From contig JANYDK010000121.1 in the NCBI GenBank assembly GCA_025363655.1, forward strand, positions 186,001 to 250,000: 64,000 nucleotides of DNA, written 5' to 3'. Position 1 is the stretch's first letter. Each line of letters starts with the position of its first letter. Under the pieces are notes generated by a model that saw only the letters and a program-made list of their open reading frames with translations, did no database searches and had not been told where the DNA came from. This document shows positions 17,127 to 25,871 of the stretch, piece after piece. This DNA is from Deltaproteobacteria bacterium. GTDB taxonomy: Bacteria > Myxococcota_A > Polyangia > Polyangiales > JADJMO01. A program made the translations under genes and the position numbers.

Positions 17127-19426
17127 GCGCTCCCTTGCCGAGCGACGAGGAAAGCCGCCTCGCGCGGCTCCGTGCGCTCGCCGTCCTCGATACGCCGACC
17201 GAGCCCGAGCTCGACGACATCATCGCGCTCGCCGCCGCGGTCTGCGACGTGCCGATCGCGCTCGTCAGCCTCGTCGACGCCGATCGCCAATGGTTCAAGG
17301 CCCGCCGCGGTCTCGTGGCCACCGAGACCTCGCGCGACATCGCCTTCTGCGCTCACGCCATCCACGGCTCCGAGCTCTTCGTCGTCGAGGACGCGACCTT
17401 GGACGCGCGCTTCTCCGAGAACCCGCTGGTGCGCGGCGAGCTCGGAATCCGCTTCTACGCAGGCATACCGCTGCGCTTCGAAGGTGAAGAAGGGAGCGCC
17501 ATCGGGACCCTCTGCGTCATCGATCGAAAGCCGCGTATCCTCACCGAGTCGCAGCGTGACGCGCTGAGCGCGCTCTGCCGTCAGGTCGTCGCCCACCTCG
17601 GCGAACGTCGTCGCGGCCGGCTCCTCGAAGAGCGCACCGTCCAGCTCCAAGACATCCTCGACAACGGCAGCGACCTCATCCAGACGGTCTCGCCCGAAGG
17701 GAAATTTCTCTTCGTCAACCGCGCTTGGTTCGAGACGCTCGGCTTCACGCCGGCCGATCTCCCCCAGCTGACGATGTTCGACGTCATCGCGCCCGAGCAC
17801 CACGCGGCCGCGCGCAAGCTCGTCGCGAAGCTCGTCGCCGGAGAAGAGACGCCGCCCATCGACACTGTCTTCATCGGGAAAACCGGGCGCCGCGTGCACG
17901 TCGAGGGCGTGGTCGACTGCCACTTCGTCGACGGCAAAGCAGAGCACACGCGCGGCATCTTCCGCGACGTGAGCGAGCAGCGGGCGGCCGAGGTCGAGAA
18001 GAGCCTCTACGCCGAGATCACTCGCGCGCTCCCCCTCGCGCTCCGCATCTACCACCTCGACGACGAGGACGACGACGCCTCGTTGCGCCTCGTCTTCGAG
18101 AACCCGGCCGCCGAGGGCGACGCCATCGCCGCCGGGAGCGTCGGGCGAAAAATCGACGAAATCGTCCCGCAATTGCGCGCGCTCGGCCTCCCTGCACTCT
18201 ATCGAAGCATCGCCCTCGGCGGGCCTGCACGCACCGTCGACGGCATCGGGTTTCGCACCCGCGAAGGGCAGATGAAGACGTGGACCATCCGCGCCTTCCC
18301 GCTCCCCGGACGGCAGGTCGGCGTGCTCATCCAGAACACCACCGAGCGCGTGCTCCTCGCCTCACGCCTCGAGACGCTGGTGCGCGGCCTCCAATCGGCG
18401 GTGGTGCTGGTCACCGAAGAGGGGACGTTGCTCGCGAGTCGTCTCTTCTACGAGCTCCTGGGGCTCCCGAGGCCGAGCACGCTCCTCACCGAGTTCCCCG
18501 AAGCGCTCCGCCGCATCGCCGACGCCTGTCGCGACTCGGAGGGTTGCCGGGTGCGCGCCGCCAAGGTGCTGACCGCGCCCTCGGTGCGACAGACCGACGA
18601 GCTCCTCTTCGCCGATGGACGCGTGATCGAGCGTGATTACCTGCCGATTCTCGTCCACGATCGCGAGCACGGTCACCTCTGGATGTACCGCGACATCAGC
18701 GAGCGCAAAGAGCTCGAGCGCATGAAGGACGAGTTCGTCTCCACCGTCTCGCACGAGCTGCGCACGCCGCTGACGTCGGTCTCGGGCGCGCTCAAGCTCC
18801 TCAGCTCGGGGGTCGTCGGCGACGTCGTCTCCGAGCGGCTCGAGCTGGTGCGCATCGCCGAGGTCAACTGCGACAGGTTGACGCGTCTCATCGACGACAT
18901 CCTCGAGCTGGAGAAGCTGGACGCCGGACGTCTCGAGCTCCATCGCACCGCCCTCGACGCGCACCTGCTCTCGAGCAAGCTCACCGACGCGCTGCAGGCG
19001 ACCGCCAAGCTCGCCGAGGTGTCGCTGCTGGTGGAGGGCAAGGCGAGCGAAGACGTCCTCGCCGACGGACATCGCATCACGCAGGTGCTCGCCAACTTGG
19101 TGTCGAACGCCATCAAGTTCTCCCCGCGCGGCGGCAGCGTGCGAATCTGTCTCGCCGACCGACCAGGTCGCGTCCACTTCGCGGTGCACGACTCCGGGCC
19201 GGGAATTCCCATGGACAAGCGCGATCGCCTCTTCGTTCGATTCCAACAGCTCGATGCCACCGACGGGAGACCGAAGGGCGGCACCGGCCTCGGCCTCGCC
19301 ATCGCCAAGGAGCTGGTCGTGCAGCACGGCGGCGACATCGGCGTCGAGTCGTCGCCCGGCGCCGGCAGCGTCTTCTGGTTCGAGCTCCCGACGGTGCGCG
19401 CCGCGAATGGGGAGGTCACGAGGTGA
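17123..19426 (+). CDS. GAF-PAS sensor histidine kinase, soluble
   Basis: A 767-residue kinase with no membrane helices. A GAF domain (about 25-160; LVSLVDADRQWFKA) is followed by a PAS domain (about 170-285; DNGSDLIQTVSPEGKFLFVN), one or two further PAS-like regions (about 300-530), HisKA with His544 (TVSHELRTPL) and a HATPase domain (about 640-765; NLVSNAIKFS, GPGIP, GGTGLGL). It autophosphorylates on His and passes phosphate to an Asp on a receiver. It has no receiver of its own, and lies between one stand-alone receiver and a second soluble kinase, overlapping both by four bases. Signal is probably cytosolic or small-molecule. Confidence 0.92.
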   Translation: MSAPLPSDEESRLARLRALAVLDTPTEPELDDIIALAAAVCDVPIALVSLVDADRQWFKARRGLVATETSRDIAFCAHAIHGSELFVVEDATLDARFSENPLVRGELGIRFYAGIPLRFEGEEGSAIGTLCVIDRKPRILTESQRDALSALCRQVVAHLGERRRGRLLEERTVQLQDILDNGSDLIQTVSPEGKFLFVNRAWFETLGFTPADLPQLTMFDVIAPEHHAAARKLVAKLVAGEETPPIDTVFIGKTGRRVHVEGVVDCHFVDGKAEHTRGIFRDVSEQRAAEVEKSLYAEITRALPLALRIYHLDDEDDDASLRLVFENPAAEGDAIAAGSVGRKIDEIVPQLRALGLPALYRSIALGGPARTVDGIGFRTREGQMKTWTIRAFPLPGRQVGVLIQNTTERVLLASRLETLVRGLQSAVVLVTEEGTLLASRLFYELLGLPRPSTLLTEFPEALRRIADACRDSEGCRVRAAKVLTAPSVRQTDELLFADGRVIERDYLPILVHDREHGHLWMYRDISERKELERMKDEFVSTVSHELRTPLTSVSGALKLLSSGVVGDVVSERLELVRIAEVNCDRLTRLIDDILELEKLDAGRLELHRTALDAHLLSSKLTDALQATAKLAEVSLLVEGKASEDVLADGHRITQVLANLVSNAIKFSPRGGSVRICLADRPGRVHFAVHDSGPGIPMDKRDRLFVRFQQLDATDGRPKGGTGLGLAIAKELVVQHGGDIGVESSPGAGSVFWFELPTVRAANGEVTR

Positions 19427-21027
19427 CGACGAACGCCGGACGTCCGACGACGATGACCGCGCACGGTCGGCTGAAAGAGATGGCCGACGCGTCGCTCGAT
19501 CAAATCGTCGCCATGGCGGTCGCCGCGACGCAGGCCGATCTCGGCGTCGTCGCGCTCCTCGACGAACATCGTCGCGCCTGGGACGTCACCGTCGGCGCCG
19601 CCGGTGAGAGCCGCAAGACCCTCTCCTTCTGCAGCTACGCGCTCCTCCAACCGGGCCCCTTCTGCATCGGCGATCTTTCCGCCGACGAGCGCTTCGCCGA
19701 CGACCCGATCGCCGCGCTCGGTCACCGCTCGGTGATTGGCGTCGTCATCACCGATGCGCAGGGAAACAAGCGTGGTGCGCTCTGCACCTTCGCCAAGACG
19801 CCCCGCAAGCTCGACCCGGCGGTGGGCAAGACGCTCGGTCTCCTCGCCGCCCACGCGTCCTCGCTGATCGGCATTCGTCACGGCATGACGGCGCTGCGCG
19901 AGAAGCATCGCCAACACCTCGCGCTCCTCGACACGTTGCAAGGCGTGATGCGCGCCGCCGGCCGCCTCGCCATCGTCGGCACCGACATCGCTGGCACCGT
20001 CAACTCCTTCAGCATCGGCGCCGAGCGCACCTTCGGTCACGCCGCCGTCGAGGTCGTGGGCAGGGTCGCCTTCTGCACGCTCCTCTCGCGCACCGAGCTC
20101 ACCGAACGTGGTCGCTCGCTCTCGCCCGACACCGAGGCGATGGGTCCCTTCGAAACGCTCCTCGCACTTCGTCGTGCGCGGCTCGAAGGCGGCAGCGGCG
20201 CGTTCCTCAGCGACGAGTGGTTGGCCTTGAAAAAAGGCGGAACGACGCTCCCCGTCTCGCTCGTCGTCGAGCCGGTCACCAACGAAGAGGGCGCGCTCTC
20301 CGGCTACGTCGCCATCTTCCAGGACATCACCGAAAGGCGCATCGCCGACGAGCTCAAGAGCGAGTTCATCTCCACCGTCAGCCACGAGCTGCGCACGCCG
20401 CTCACCTCCATCCTCGGCGCGCTCGGCCTCCTCCGCGGGCAAATCGGCGGTCCGCTCCCGCCCAAGGCCGCCGAGCTCGTCGACATCTCGCACCGCAACG
20501 GCGAACGCCTGCTTCGTCTCGTCAACGACATCCTCGACCTCCAGAAAATCGAGTCGGGCCACGTCAAGCTCGCGCTCGCACCCCATGATTTGCGCGCCAT
20601 CGCCGCACGTGTGGTCGAGACCGATCGCCCTTACGCCGAGCGCTTGCACGTCACGCTCGCGCTCTTGGGCGATCCCGGCCCCATCCAGGTCGACGTCGAC
20701 GCCGAGCGCATCGCGCAGGTGCTCACCAACCTCATCTCCAACGCCACCAAATTTTCCCCCGAGGGCTCGCAGGTCGACGTCGTCGTCGAGGCCGATGGTG
20801 GCCGCGCGCGCGTCTCGGTTCGCGATCACGGCCCGGGCATTCCCGAGACGTTGCGCCCGCGTCTATTCGGCAAATTCGTGCAAGCCGATGGCTCCGAGAG
20901 ACGCCAAGGCGGCACCGGTCTCGGCCTCAGCATCGTCAAGGCGATCGTCGAGCGTCACGGCGGCGTCGTCGGCTTCGAGTCGACCCTCGGCCAGGGCTCC
21001 ACGTTCACGTTCGAGTTGCCCCGTTGA
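19423..21027 (+). CDS. GAF-PAS histidine kinase, soluble
   Basis: A 534-residue kinase with GAF (about 15-155), PAS (about 175-300), HisKA with His321 (TVSHELRTPL) and HATPase (about 415-534; NLISNATKFSP, GPGIP, GGTGLGLS). No membrane helix and no receiver. The N-terminal GAF lacks the KARRGL-type word of the upstream kinase, so the sensors differ. The GTG start overlaps the upstream kinase stop (GTGA). Co-expression of two soluble kinases with one receiver suggests either two inputs into one relay or heterodimer formation, which the sequence cannot decide. Confidence 0.92.
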   Translation: MTTNAGRPTTMTAHGRLKEMADASLDQIVAMAVAATQADLGVVALLDEHRRAWDVTVGAAGESRKTLSFCSYALLQPGPFCIGDLSADERFADDPIAALGHRSVIGVVITDAQGNKRGALCTFAKTPRKLDPAVGKTLGLLAAHASSLIGIRHGMTALREKHRQHLALLDTLQGVMRAAGRLAIVGTDIAGTVNSFSIGAERTFGHAAVEVVGRVAFCTLLSRTELTERGRSLSPDTEAMGPFETLLALRRARLEGGSGAFLSDEWLALKKGGTTLPVSLVVEPVTNEEGALSGYVAIFQDITERRIADELKSEFISTVSHELRTPLTSILGALGLLRGQIGGPLPPKAAELVDISHRNGERLLRLVNDILDLQKIESGHVKLALAPHDLRAIAARVVETDRPYAERLHVTLALLGDPGPIQVDVDAERIAQVLTNLISNATKFSPEGSQVDVVVEADGGRARVSVRDHGPGIPETLRPRLFGKFVQADGSERRQGGTGLGLSIVKAIVERHGGVVGFESTLGQGSTFTFELPR

Positions 21028-21034
21028 TCGTCCC

Positions 21035-21056
21035 AGGGGCGCCGGCGACGGCCCCT
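21035..21056. terminator. Possible two-way hairpin between converging genes
   Basis: AGGGGC and GCCCCT form a six-pair stem around a ten-base loop, directly after the histidine kinase stop and touching the stop of the converging receiver gene. There is no T run, so factor-independent termination is doubtful. Confidence 0.3.
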
Positions 21057-21438
21057 ACACTGCGTCGAGCATCGCCAGGATTTGGGTGGGGAGACCGACC
21101 GGGTCGAAGGGTTTGGCGATGACGCCGCGGGCGCCGAGTTGGCGATAGGCGATGACTTCGTCGCCCCAGACGCGCGCGGTCATGAAGATCACCGGCACCT
21201 TGGCGAGGTGTGGCGCGGCGCGGAGGTGCGTCAGCGTCGTCGGTCCGTCCATCTCCGGCATCATCACGTCGAGGAGGATGACGTCGAGCGCTTCATCCGC
21301 TTTGGCGAGCGCCTCGCGACCCGACCCGGCGAGCTCCGCGGCCCAACCGGCGAAGTCGACGAGGCACAGCTGGCTGATGCGACGTACGTCGGGATCGTCG
21401 TCGACGATGAGCACGCGTAGATGACGCACGCACTTCAC
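21055..21438 (-). CDS. Single-domain response regulator
   Basis: A 127-residue receiver: VDDDPD at 12-17, phospho-acceptor Asp57 (LLDVMMPEMDG), FMTAR switch and IAKPFDP Lys. It is a sister of the receivers at 16746 and 25397. The chosen start is GTG at 21438; an internal GTG three codons later is possible. It converges on the soluble kinase gene and diverges from a membrane histidine kinase gene, so it may be expressed separately from its relatives. No output domain. Confidence 0.9.
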   Translation of the reverse strand: MKCVRHLRVLIVDDDPDVRRISQLCLVDFAGWAAELAGSGREALAKADEALDVILLDVMMPEMDGPTTLTHLRAAPHLAKVPVIFMTARVWGDEVIAYRQLGARGVIAKPFDPVGLPTQILAMLDAV

Positions 21439-21677
21439 CTAGCAAGGACCGCGCGCGGGGCTTTCTCTCGCGCGAGGTCAGACACCGCAGGAGTCTCCGG
21501 GCGCTCGGCGTCGGTCGCGACCGTGCTCGGCTGTAGCAACCTGCGACGTGTTGCACTTTGCAGCAGTGCGCGAGCGGATGGCGACGCGAGCAAAACGGCC
21601 ATGAGAGACTCGGCGCCAGCAGCTGCCGAGGGTGCGGTTCGTGCAGCGAAGGGAAGCCCGGGAGGAAGTTGTCGGTC

Positions 21678-23363
21678 GTGCAAGCGGAGGCGAGAGTCGA
21701 GGCCGCGAAGGTCGACTTGGTCTACGGCCAGGTCCGGCTGGGCCTCGTCGTCAACGTCGTCAACGCCGGCATCTGGACGGCGGCCTCGTGGAGCACGATC
21801 CCGCACACGTGGATGATCGCTTGGTTCGTCGCGATCATCGTCGTCAATTTCGGTCGCTTCCTCCTCGCCCTCGCCTACGACCGACGATCGTCCGACGCGA
21901 AGCACGCAGCAGACTCGATCGCTCGGTGGCGCGATCGCTTCGTCGTCGGCGCCGCGGCCTCGGGCACCCTCTGGGGCCTCGCCGGCAGCCTCCTGCTACC
22001 CGAACAGGGCCTACTTTTCTCGATCGATCTCGCGGTGCTCCTCGGCATGGTCGCCGGCGCGGTGCCGCTCATGACGTCGGTGCTGCGCGCGTATCACGCG
22101 TTTCTCCTTCCGCTCTTCATCCCCCTCTTCGTGCGGCTCGTCTCCTTCGGCACCGGTCTCCACCTCGCGATGGCGGGCCTCAGCGCGATCTTCATCGCCG
22201 CCATGATCGGCACCGCGCGACGCATCCACGCGACCATCGACGAGTCGCTCGTCCTTCGCTTCCACAACCAGGCGCTCACCGCCGAGCGAGCCGAGGCCGA
22301 TGCCGAGCGCGCGCGCATCGGCAAGAAGCACGAGATGCACGTCGAGCGCACGCCGGTGGCGGTCATCGAGTGGACCCCGGAGCGTCGCGTCGCCTCGTGG
22401 AATCCGGCCGCACACGCCATTTTCGGCTTCACCCGCCAAGAGGCGCTCGGTGGCACCTCCGAGCTCTTCGTCGCCCCGGCCGATCGCGCCGCCGCCGAGG
22501 CCTCGTTCGCCTTGGTGCTCGAGGGTCGGGCCAGCACCGGCACCTGGCGCGCGCACACGAAGAGCGGAGCGGTGATCGTCTGCGAGTGGTTCGAGACGCC
22601 GCTCCTCGATGACGACGGCGTGGTCATCGGCGCCGCCAGCATCGCCCTCGACGTCACCGAACGGCACGCGCTCGAGCGGATGAAGGGCGAGTTCGTCGGC
22701 ACCGTCAGCCACGAGCTGCGCACGCCGCTGACGTCGATCCGCGGCGCGCTCGGTCTCATCGCCGGCGGCGCGGTCGGCGAGGTCTCCCCCGAGATCCTCG
22801 AGCTCGTCGAGATGGGCGCCGCCAACTGCGATCGCCTGGTGCGGCTGATCAACGACATCCTCGACTTCGAGCGCGTCCGCGGCGACGACGTGCCCCTCAC
22901 CCGACGACGCGTCGATCTCGCGAAGCTCCTCCTCGAGACGGTCGAAGCGGCGCGGGGCCTCGCCGTCGAGCAGCGCATCGAGCTCGTCACCGACACCCCG
23001 CAGGGTGGCGTCCCGGTGATTGGCGATCCCGATCGACTCGTCCAGGTGTTCACGAATCTCCTGGGAAATGCGGTCAAATTCGCGCCCTCGGGGAGCGACG
23101 TGCACGTCGATCTCGAGCACCACGAAGGCCGCGCCATCGTCCGCGTCCGCGATCACGGCCCCGGCGTACCGTCGTCGTTCCGCCAACACATCTTCCAGCC
23201 GTTCACCCAGGCCGACAGCTCCGATCGACGCGCGCGGGGCGGAACCGGTCTCGGGCTCAGCATCAGCAAGAGCATCGTCGAGCGTCACGGCGGCACCATC
23301 GGCTTCGAGAGTGAGGGAGGAGAAGGCGCGACCTTCTGGGTCGAGCTGCCCGCGGCGCCCTGA
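21678..23363 (+). CDS. Six-helix membrane PAS histidine kinase
   Basis: A kinase of 561 residues if GTG 21678 is used; GGAGG at 21661-21665 favours it, or TTG 21669. Upstream in-frame sequence is Cys-rich and unlike protein. Six membrane helices (about residues 10-185) form a MASE-like integral sensor with few periplasmic residues. PAS (about 215-330), HisKA with His345 (TVSHELRTPL) and HATPase (about 440-560; NLLGNAVKFAP, GPGVP, GGTGLGLS) follow. It has no receiver. An Hpt gene begins 16 bases after its stop, so the membrane kinase and the Hpt protein are probably made together. Confidence 0.88.
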   Translation: MQAEARVEAAKVDLVYGQVRLGLVVNVVNAGIWTAASWSTIPHTWMIAWFVAIIVVNFGRFLLALAYDRRSSDAKHAADSIARWRDRFVVGAAASGTLWGLAGSLLLPEQGLLFSIDLAVLLGMVAGAVPLMTSVLRAYHAFLLPLFIPLFVRLVSFGTGLHLAMAGLSAIFIAAMIGTARRIHATIDESLVLRFHNQALTAERAEADAERARIGKKHEMHVERTPVAVIEWTPERRVASWNPAAHAIFGFTRQEALGGTSELFVAPADRAAAEASFALVLEGRASTGTWRAHTKSGAVIVCEWFETPLLDDDGVVIGAASIALDVTERHALERMKGEFVGTVSHELRTPLTSIRGALGLIAGGAVGEVSPEILELVEMGAANCDRLVRLINDILDFERVRGDDVPLTRRRVDLAKLLLETVEAARGLAVEQRIELVTDTPQGGVPVIGDPDRLVQVFTNLLGNAVKFAPSGSDVHVDLEHHEGRAIVRVRDHGPGVPSSFRQHIFQPFTQADSSDRRARGGTGLGLSISKSIVERHGGTIGFESEGGEGATFWVELPAAP

Positions 23364-23378
23364 CAGCTCTTCCAGTCC

Positions 23379-23699
23379 GTGCTTTCCTTCGAGTGGAGGA
23401 AGTTCTTGGGATTCGACGAGGACCTCGAGGCCGAGCTCGCCGCAGCGCGCCGCAACTATGCGGCGAGCGTCCCCGAGTTGCTCGACACGATGTCGGCCGC
23501 GCTCGCTGCCGGCAACTTCGACGAGCTGCGCCAGATCGCCCATCGCGTCCGTGGCACGGCAGGCTGCTACGGCATGATGGAGGTGAGCGACGCGGCCGGC
23601 GCCATCGAAGACGTGCTCTCCGATACCTCCGATACGTGGGCCCCCTTCGATTCAGCCGCGCTGCACGCTCACATCATGACCGCGCGGAAGGCGCTCTAG
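23379..23699 (+). CDS. Stand-alone Hpt phosphotransfer protein
   Basis: A 106-residue helical protein with the Hpt signature IAHRVRGTAGCYGM; His55 is the phosphorylation site. Hpt proteins carry phosphate between receivers in multistep relays. Start is GTG, 16 bases after the membrane kinase. The last 48 bases overlap the 3' end of the converging kinase-receiver gene on the other strand. A second Hpt (25074-25400) with a different core (VHKLKGSTGSYGY) lies on the far side of that gene. Confidence 0.87.
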   Translation: MLSFEWRKFLGFDEDLEAELAAARRNYAASVPELLDTMSAALAAGNFDELRQIAHRVRGTAGCYGMMEVSDAAGAIEDVLSDTSDTWAPFDSAALHAHIMTARKAL

Positions 23700-25064
23700 C
23701 TCACGAATGAGCGGCATCAGCCGCTCGACGAAGCCATCGCCCTTGCCGACGAAGCGGTTGATGCCGAGCTGACGGAGGAGCTGCCGATCGTGCTCCTGCG
23801 CGCCGGCGCTGATCGGCACGATGGTGCACCGATCGGCGTGGTGGGTGCCGCGCAGATACATGCAGAGCTCGATGCCGTTCATGCGCGGCATCTGCAAATC
23901 GAGGAGCAGGAGATCGACCACCTGCACCTGCAGCCTCTCGAGCGCGCGTTCGGCGTCGTGGAGGACGTCGACCTGCGCCGTCGGCACCGCCCGGAGCACG
24001 CAATAGCGCACGAGCCGAGCGATGTCAGGATCGTCGTCGACCACGAGGACGCGGAACGGCTCGGTCGATTCGCGCGTCGGCGAGGTTTCGTTCCGCAGCT
24101 TCCGGAGGCGGAAGGCGACCGCATCCATGCCGCTCGGACGCTCGAACGGATCTTTCAGCAGCAGCTCGCGGAGGAGCGCCGTGAGCGCCCTCGGCACGTC
24201 GTCGCGATCGATCCTCGGCACCTCGTCTTCCACTTGTTTGCGGAGCACTTCGGCGGTGCTCCCGAGGAAGGGAGGCGCGAAGGTGAGCAGCTCGTAGAGG
24301 AGAATGCCGAGCGAATAGAGGTCGACCCGGAAGAGCTCGCGCGGATCGACCGCCGCCGTCATCAGCTCGGGCGCGATGTACTCCGGTGTGCCGGCGACGC
24401 TGGCCGGGACGCCGCGCGACTCCGAGTGCGAGAGACCGAAATCCATGAGGACGACGCGTCCGCCCGGCGCCAACATGACGTTGGCGGGCTTCAAATCACG
24501 GTGCGCGAGCCCCGCGCGGTGCAGCTCGCCGAGCGCATCGGCGAGGGCGAGCGAGACGTCGACGACCTCGGCGACCGACAGCGGCAGTCGGTCGCGCCGC
24601 CTTCGATCGAGGAACGTCCAGAGATCGACGCCATAGACGCGCTCCATCACCACGTACGGACGTCCCTCGACGCTACCGAGCGCGTGCACGGTGATCATCG
24701 AGGGGTGACGAAATGCCGCCAGCGCTTGCGCCTCGTCGCGCAGCGAGTCGGGATTGACGTGTGGCCAACAGAGCTTGATCGCCACGCGTCGTCCGAGGGA
24801 ACGATCGTAGGCCTCGTAGACCTGCCCCATCCCACCTTCGCCGAGCTTTTCGCGAACTTCGTAGACGCCGTCGAGCACCGTGCCCGGCGCGACGACGTCG
24901 GTAGCGCGCCCCGTGGGGCCCGCTACCGCGAGCTCTGGAACGGTGGCCTTGTCGAGGTTGTCGAGCGTATCCGCACGATTCACGTCGGTCTCGGGGTCGA
25001 AGGACGGCGAAGGCACCCCGTGGGGTCTGCACGATGCGTTCCGCGATGGCGAGCCCTGAGCCAC
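23652..25064 (-). CDS. Ser/Thr protein kinase fused to an intact receiver domain
   Basis: A 470-residue soluble protein. After a 60-residue tail comes a Hanks-type kinase (about 66-325): GEGGMGQVY, Lys97, HRDLKPAN (188-195), DFG (208-210), APE. A receiver follows (about 336-455) with VDDDPD, phospho-acceptor Asp389 (LLLDLQMP), Ser419 switch and Lys441. Both halves keep their catalytic residues, so His-Asp phosphorylation could control Ser/Thr phosphorylation. GTG start is nine bases after the stop of the upstream Hpt gene in a three-gene minus-strand operon (receiver, Hpt, kinase-receiver). The usual order in eukaryote-like kinases with receivers varies; a C-terminal intact receiver is uncommon. 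Confidence 0.92.
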   Translation of the reverse strand: MAQGSPSRNASCRPHGVPSPSFDPETDVNRADTLDNLDKATVPELAVAGPTGRATDVVAPGTVLDGVYEVREKLGEGGMGQVYEAYDRSLGRRVAIKLCWPHVNPDSLRDEAQALAAFRHPSMITVHALGSVEGRPYVVMERVYGVDLWTFLDRRRRDRLPLSVAEVVDVSLALADALGELHRAGLAHRDLKPANVMLAPGGRVVLMDFGLSHSESRGVPASVAGTPEYIAPELMTAAVDPRELFRVDLYSLGILLYELLTFAPPFLGSTAEVLRKQVEDEVPRIDRDDVPRALTALLRELLLKDPFERPSGMDAVAFRLRKLRNETSPTRESTEPFRVLVVDDDPDIARLVRYCVLRAVPTAQVDVLHDAERALERLQVQVVDLLLLDLQMPRMNGIELCMYLRGTHHADRCTIVPISAGAQEHDRQLLRQLGINRFVGKGDGFVERLMPLIRELERLPRGHDVSVQRG

Positions 25065-25073
25065 GAGCGCAGC

Positions 25074-25400
25074 TCAGGGCGGAACGGCCGGAATCGCGGC
25101 GCGGGCGGCGACGAGGAGCGCGTCGATGTGGCGCCATTGCTCGTCCGTCGGCGGGCGCTTCTCCTCGACGCAATCGTAGAGGAGCTCGTGCACCTCGGCG
25201 AGACGTGCCGAGAGAGCTTCGTACCCGTACGAGCCGGTGCTCCCCTTCAACTTGTGCACGTCGGTGAACGCGACCGCGACGAGGACCTCGGAGCCCTGCG
25301 CTGCTTTCAGTGAAGCTTCGACGGCGCCGAGCTTCTCCGGCAACGCCTCGAGGTAGCTGCGCCGCAGACGTACCAGCTTGTCCGTCGTCGACTCGCTCAT
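25074..25400 (-). CDS. Stand-alone Hpt phosphotransfer protein
   Basis: A 108-residue helical protein with VHKLKGSTGSYGY; His49 is the predicted phosphorylated residue. Its ATG overlaps the stop of the upstream single-domain receiver (ATGA), and its stop is nine bases before the kinase-receiver gene. This order suggests a relay receiver Asp54, Hpt His49, kinase-receiver Asp389, but pairing is inferred only from position. Confidence 0.88.
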   Translation of the reverse strand: MSESTTDKLVRLRRSYLEALPEKLGAVEASLKAAQGSEVLVAVAFTDVHKLKGSTGSYGYEALSARLAEVHELLYDCVEEKRPPTDEQWRHIDALLVAARAAIPAVPP

Positions 25401-25780
25401 CGCGGGTCCGCGGCGGCGAGGAGGGCGCGAATCTGCGTCGGGAGCATCACCGGATCGAACGGTTTGGCGATGACGCCGATGGCGCCGAGCGAGCGATAAC
25501 GCTGCACGTCTCGTTCGTGCACGTTGGCGGTGAGGAAGATGACGCGCGGTTTGGCGATGCCAGGCTTCTCCAGCAGCTTGCCCAACGTCGTCGGCCCATC
25601 CATCCCCGGCATCATCGCGTCGAGGAGCACGACGTCGATCGAGTCGTCGATGCGTGCGAGCGCTTCTTCGCCGCTGCCGGCCAAGACCACACGATCGCCG
25701 GCGACGTCGACGAGGCTCAGCTCCCCGATGCGCCGGATGTCGTCGTCGTCGTCGACGAGGAGGACGGTGAGGGCAGCCAC
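25397..25780 (-). CDS. Single-domain response regulator
   Basis: A 127-residue receiver: VDDDDD at 9-14, phospho-acceptor Asp54 (LLDAMMPGMDG), FLTAN switch and IAKPFDP Lys. Third sister of the receivers at 16746 and 21055. The GTG at 25780 is chosen because the receiver fold starts two residues later; longer in-frame sequence upstream overlaps the divergent activator gene and is Ser/Arg-rich noise. First gene of the minus-strand operon with Hpt and kinase-receiver. Confidence 0.9.
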   Translation of the reverse strand: MAALTVLLVDDDDDIRRIGELSLVDVAGDRVVLAGSGEEALARIDDSIDVVLLDAMMPGMDGPTTLGKLLEKPGIAKPRVIFLTANVHERDVQRYRSLGAIGVIAKPFDPVMLPTQIRALLAAADPR

Positions 25781-25855
25781 CCAGCGAGCCGTATCACTGC
25801 CTCGCGCCCGTCGGGAAGGATGGCAAGCCCTGGTCAGGCGCACCAGTGTGTGTGG

Positions 25856-25861
25856 TACGCT
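25856..25861 (+). promoter_or_regulatory. TACGCT -10-like hexamer before the NtrC-type gene
   Basis: TACGCT ends ten bases before the GTG at 25872 and lies inside the short palindrome GGTACGCTACC (25854-25864). TGGTCA at 25831-25836 could be a -35 at 19-base spacing. The palindrome could also be an operator half-site pair. Confidence 0.4.
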
Positions 25862-25871
25862 ACCGCCCCCA

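Noticed and set aside
21558-21677. A 40-residue N-terminal extension of the membrane histidine kinase
   Set aside because: It is Cys/Arg/Ser-rich, would start at TTG without a ribosome site, and precedes the first membrane helix by an unlikely segment. GGAGG sits just before the later GTG.
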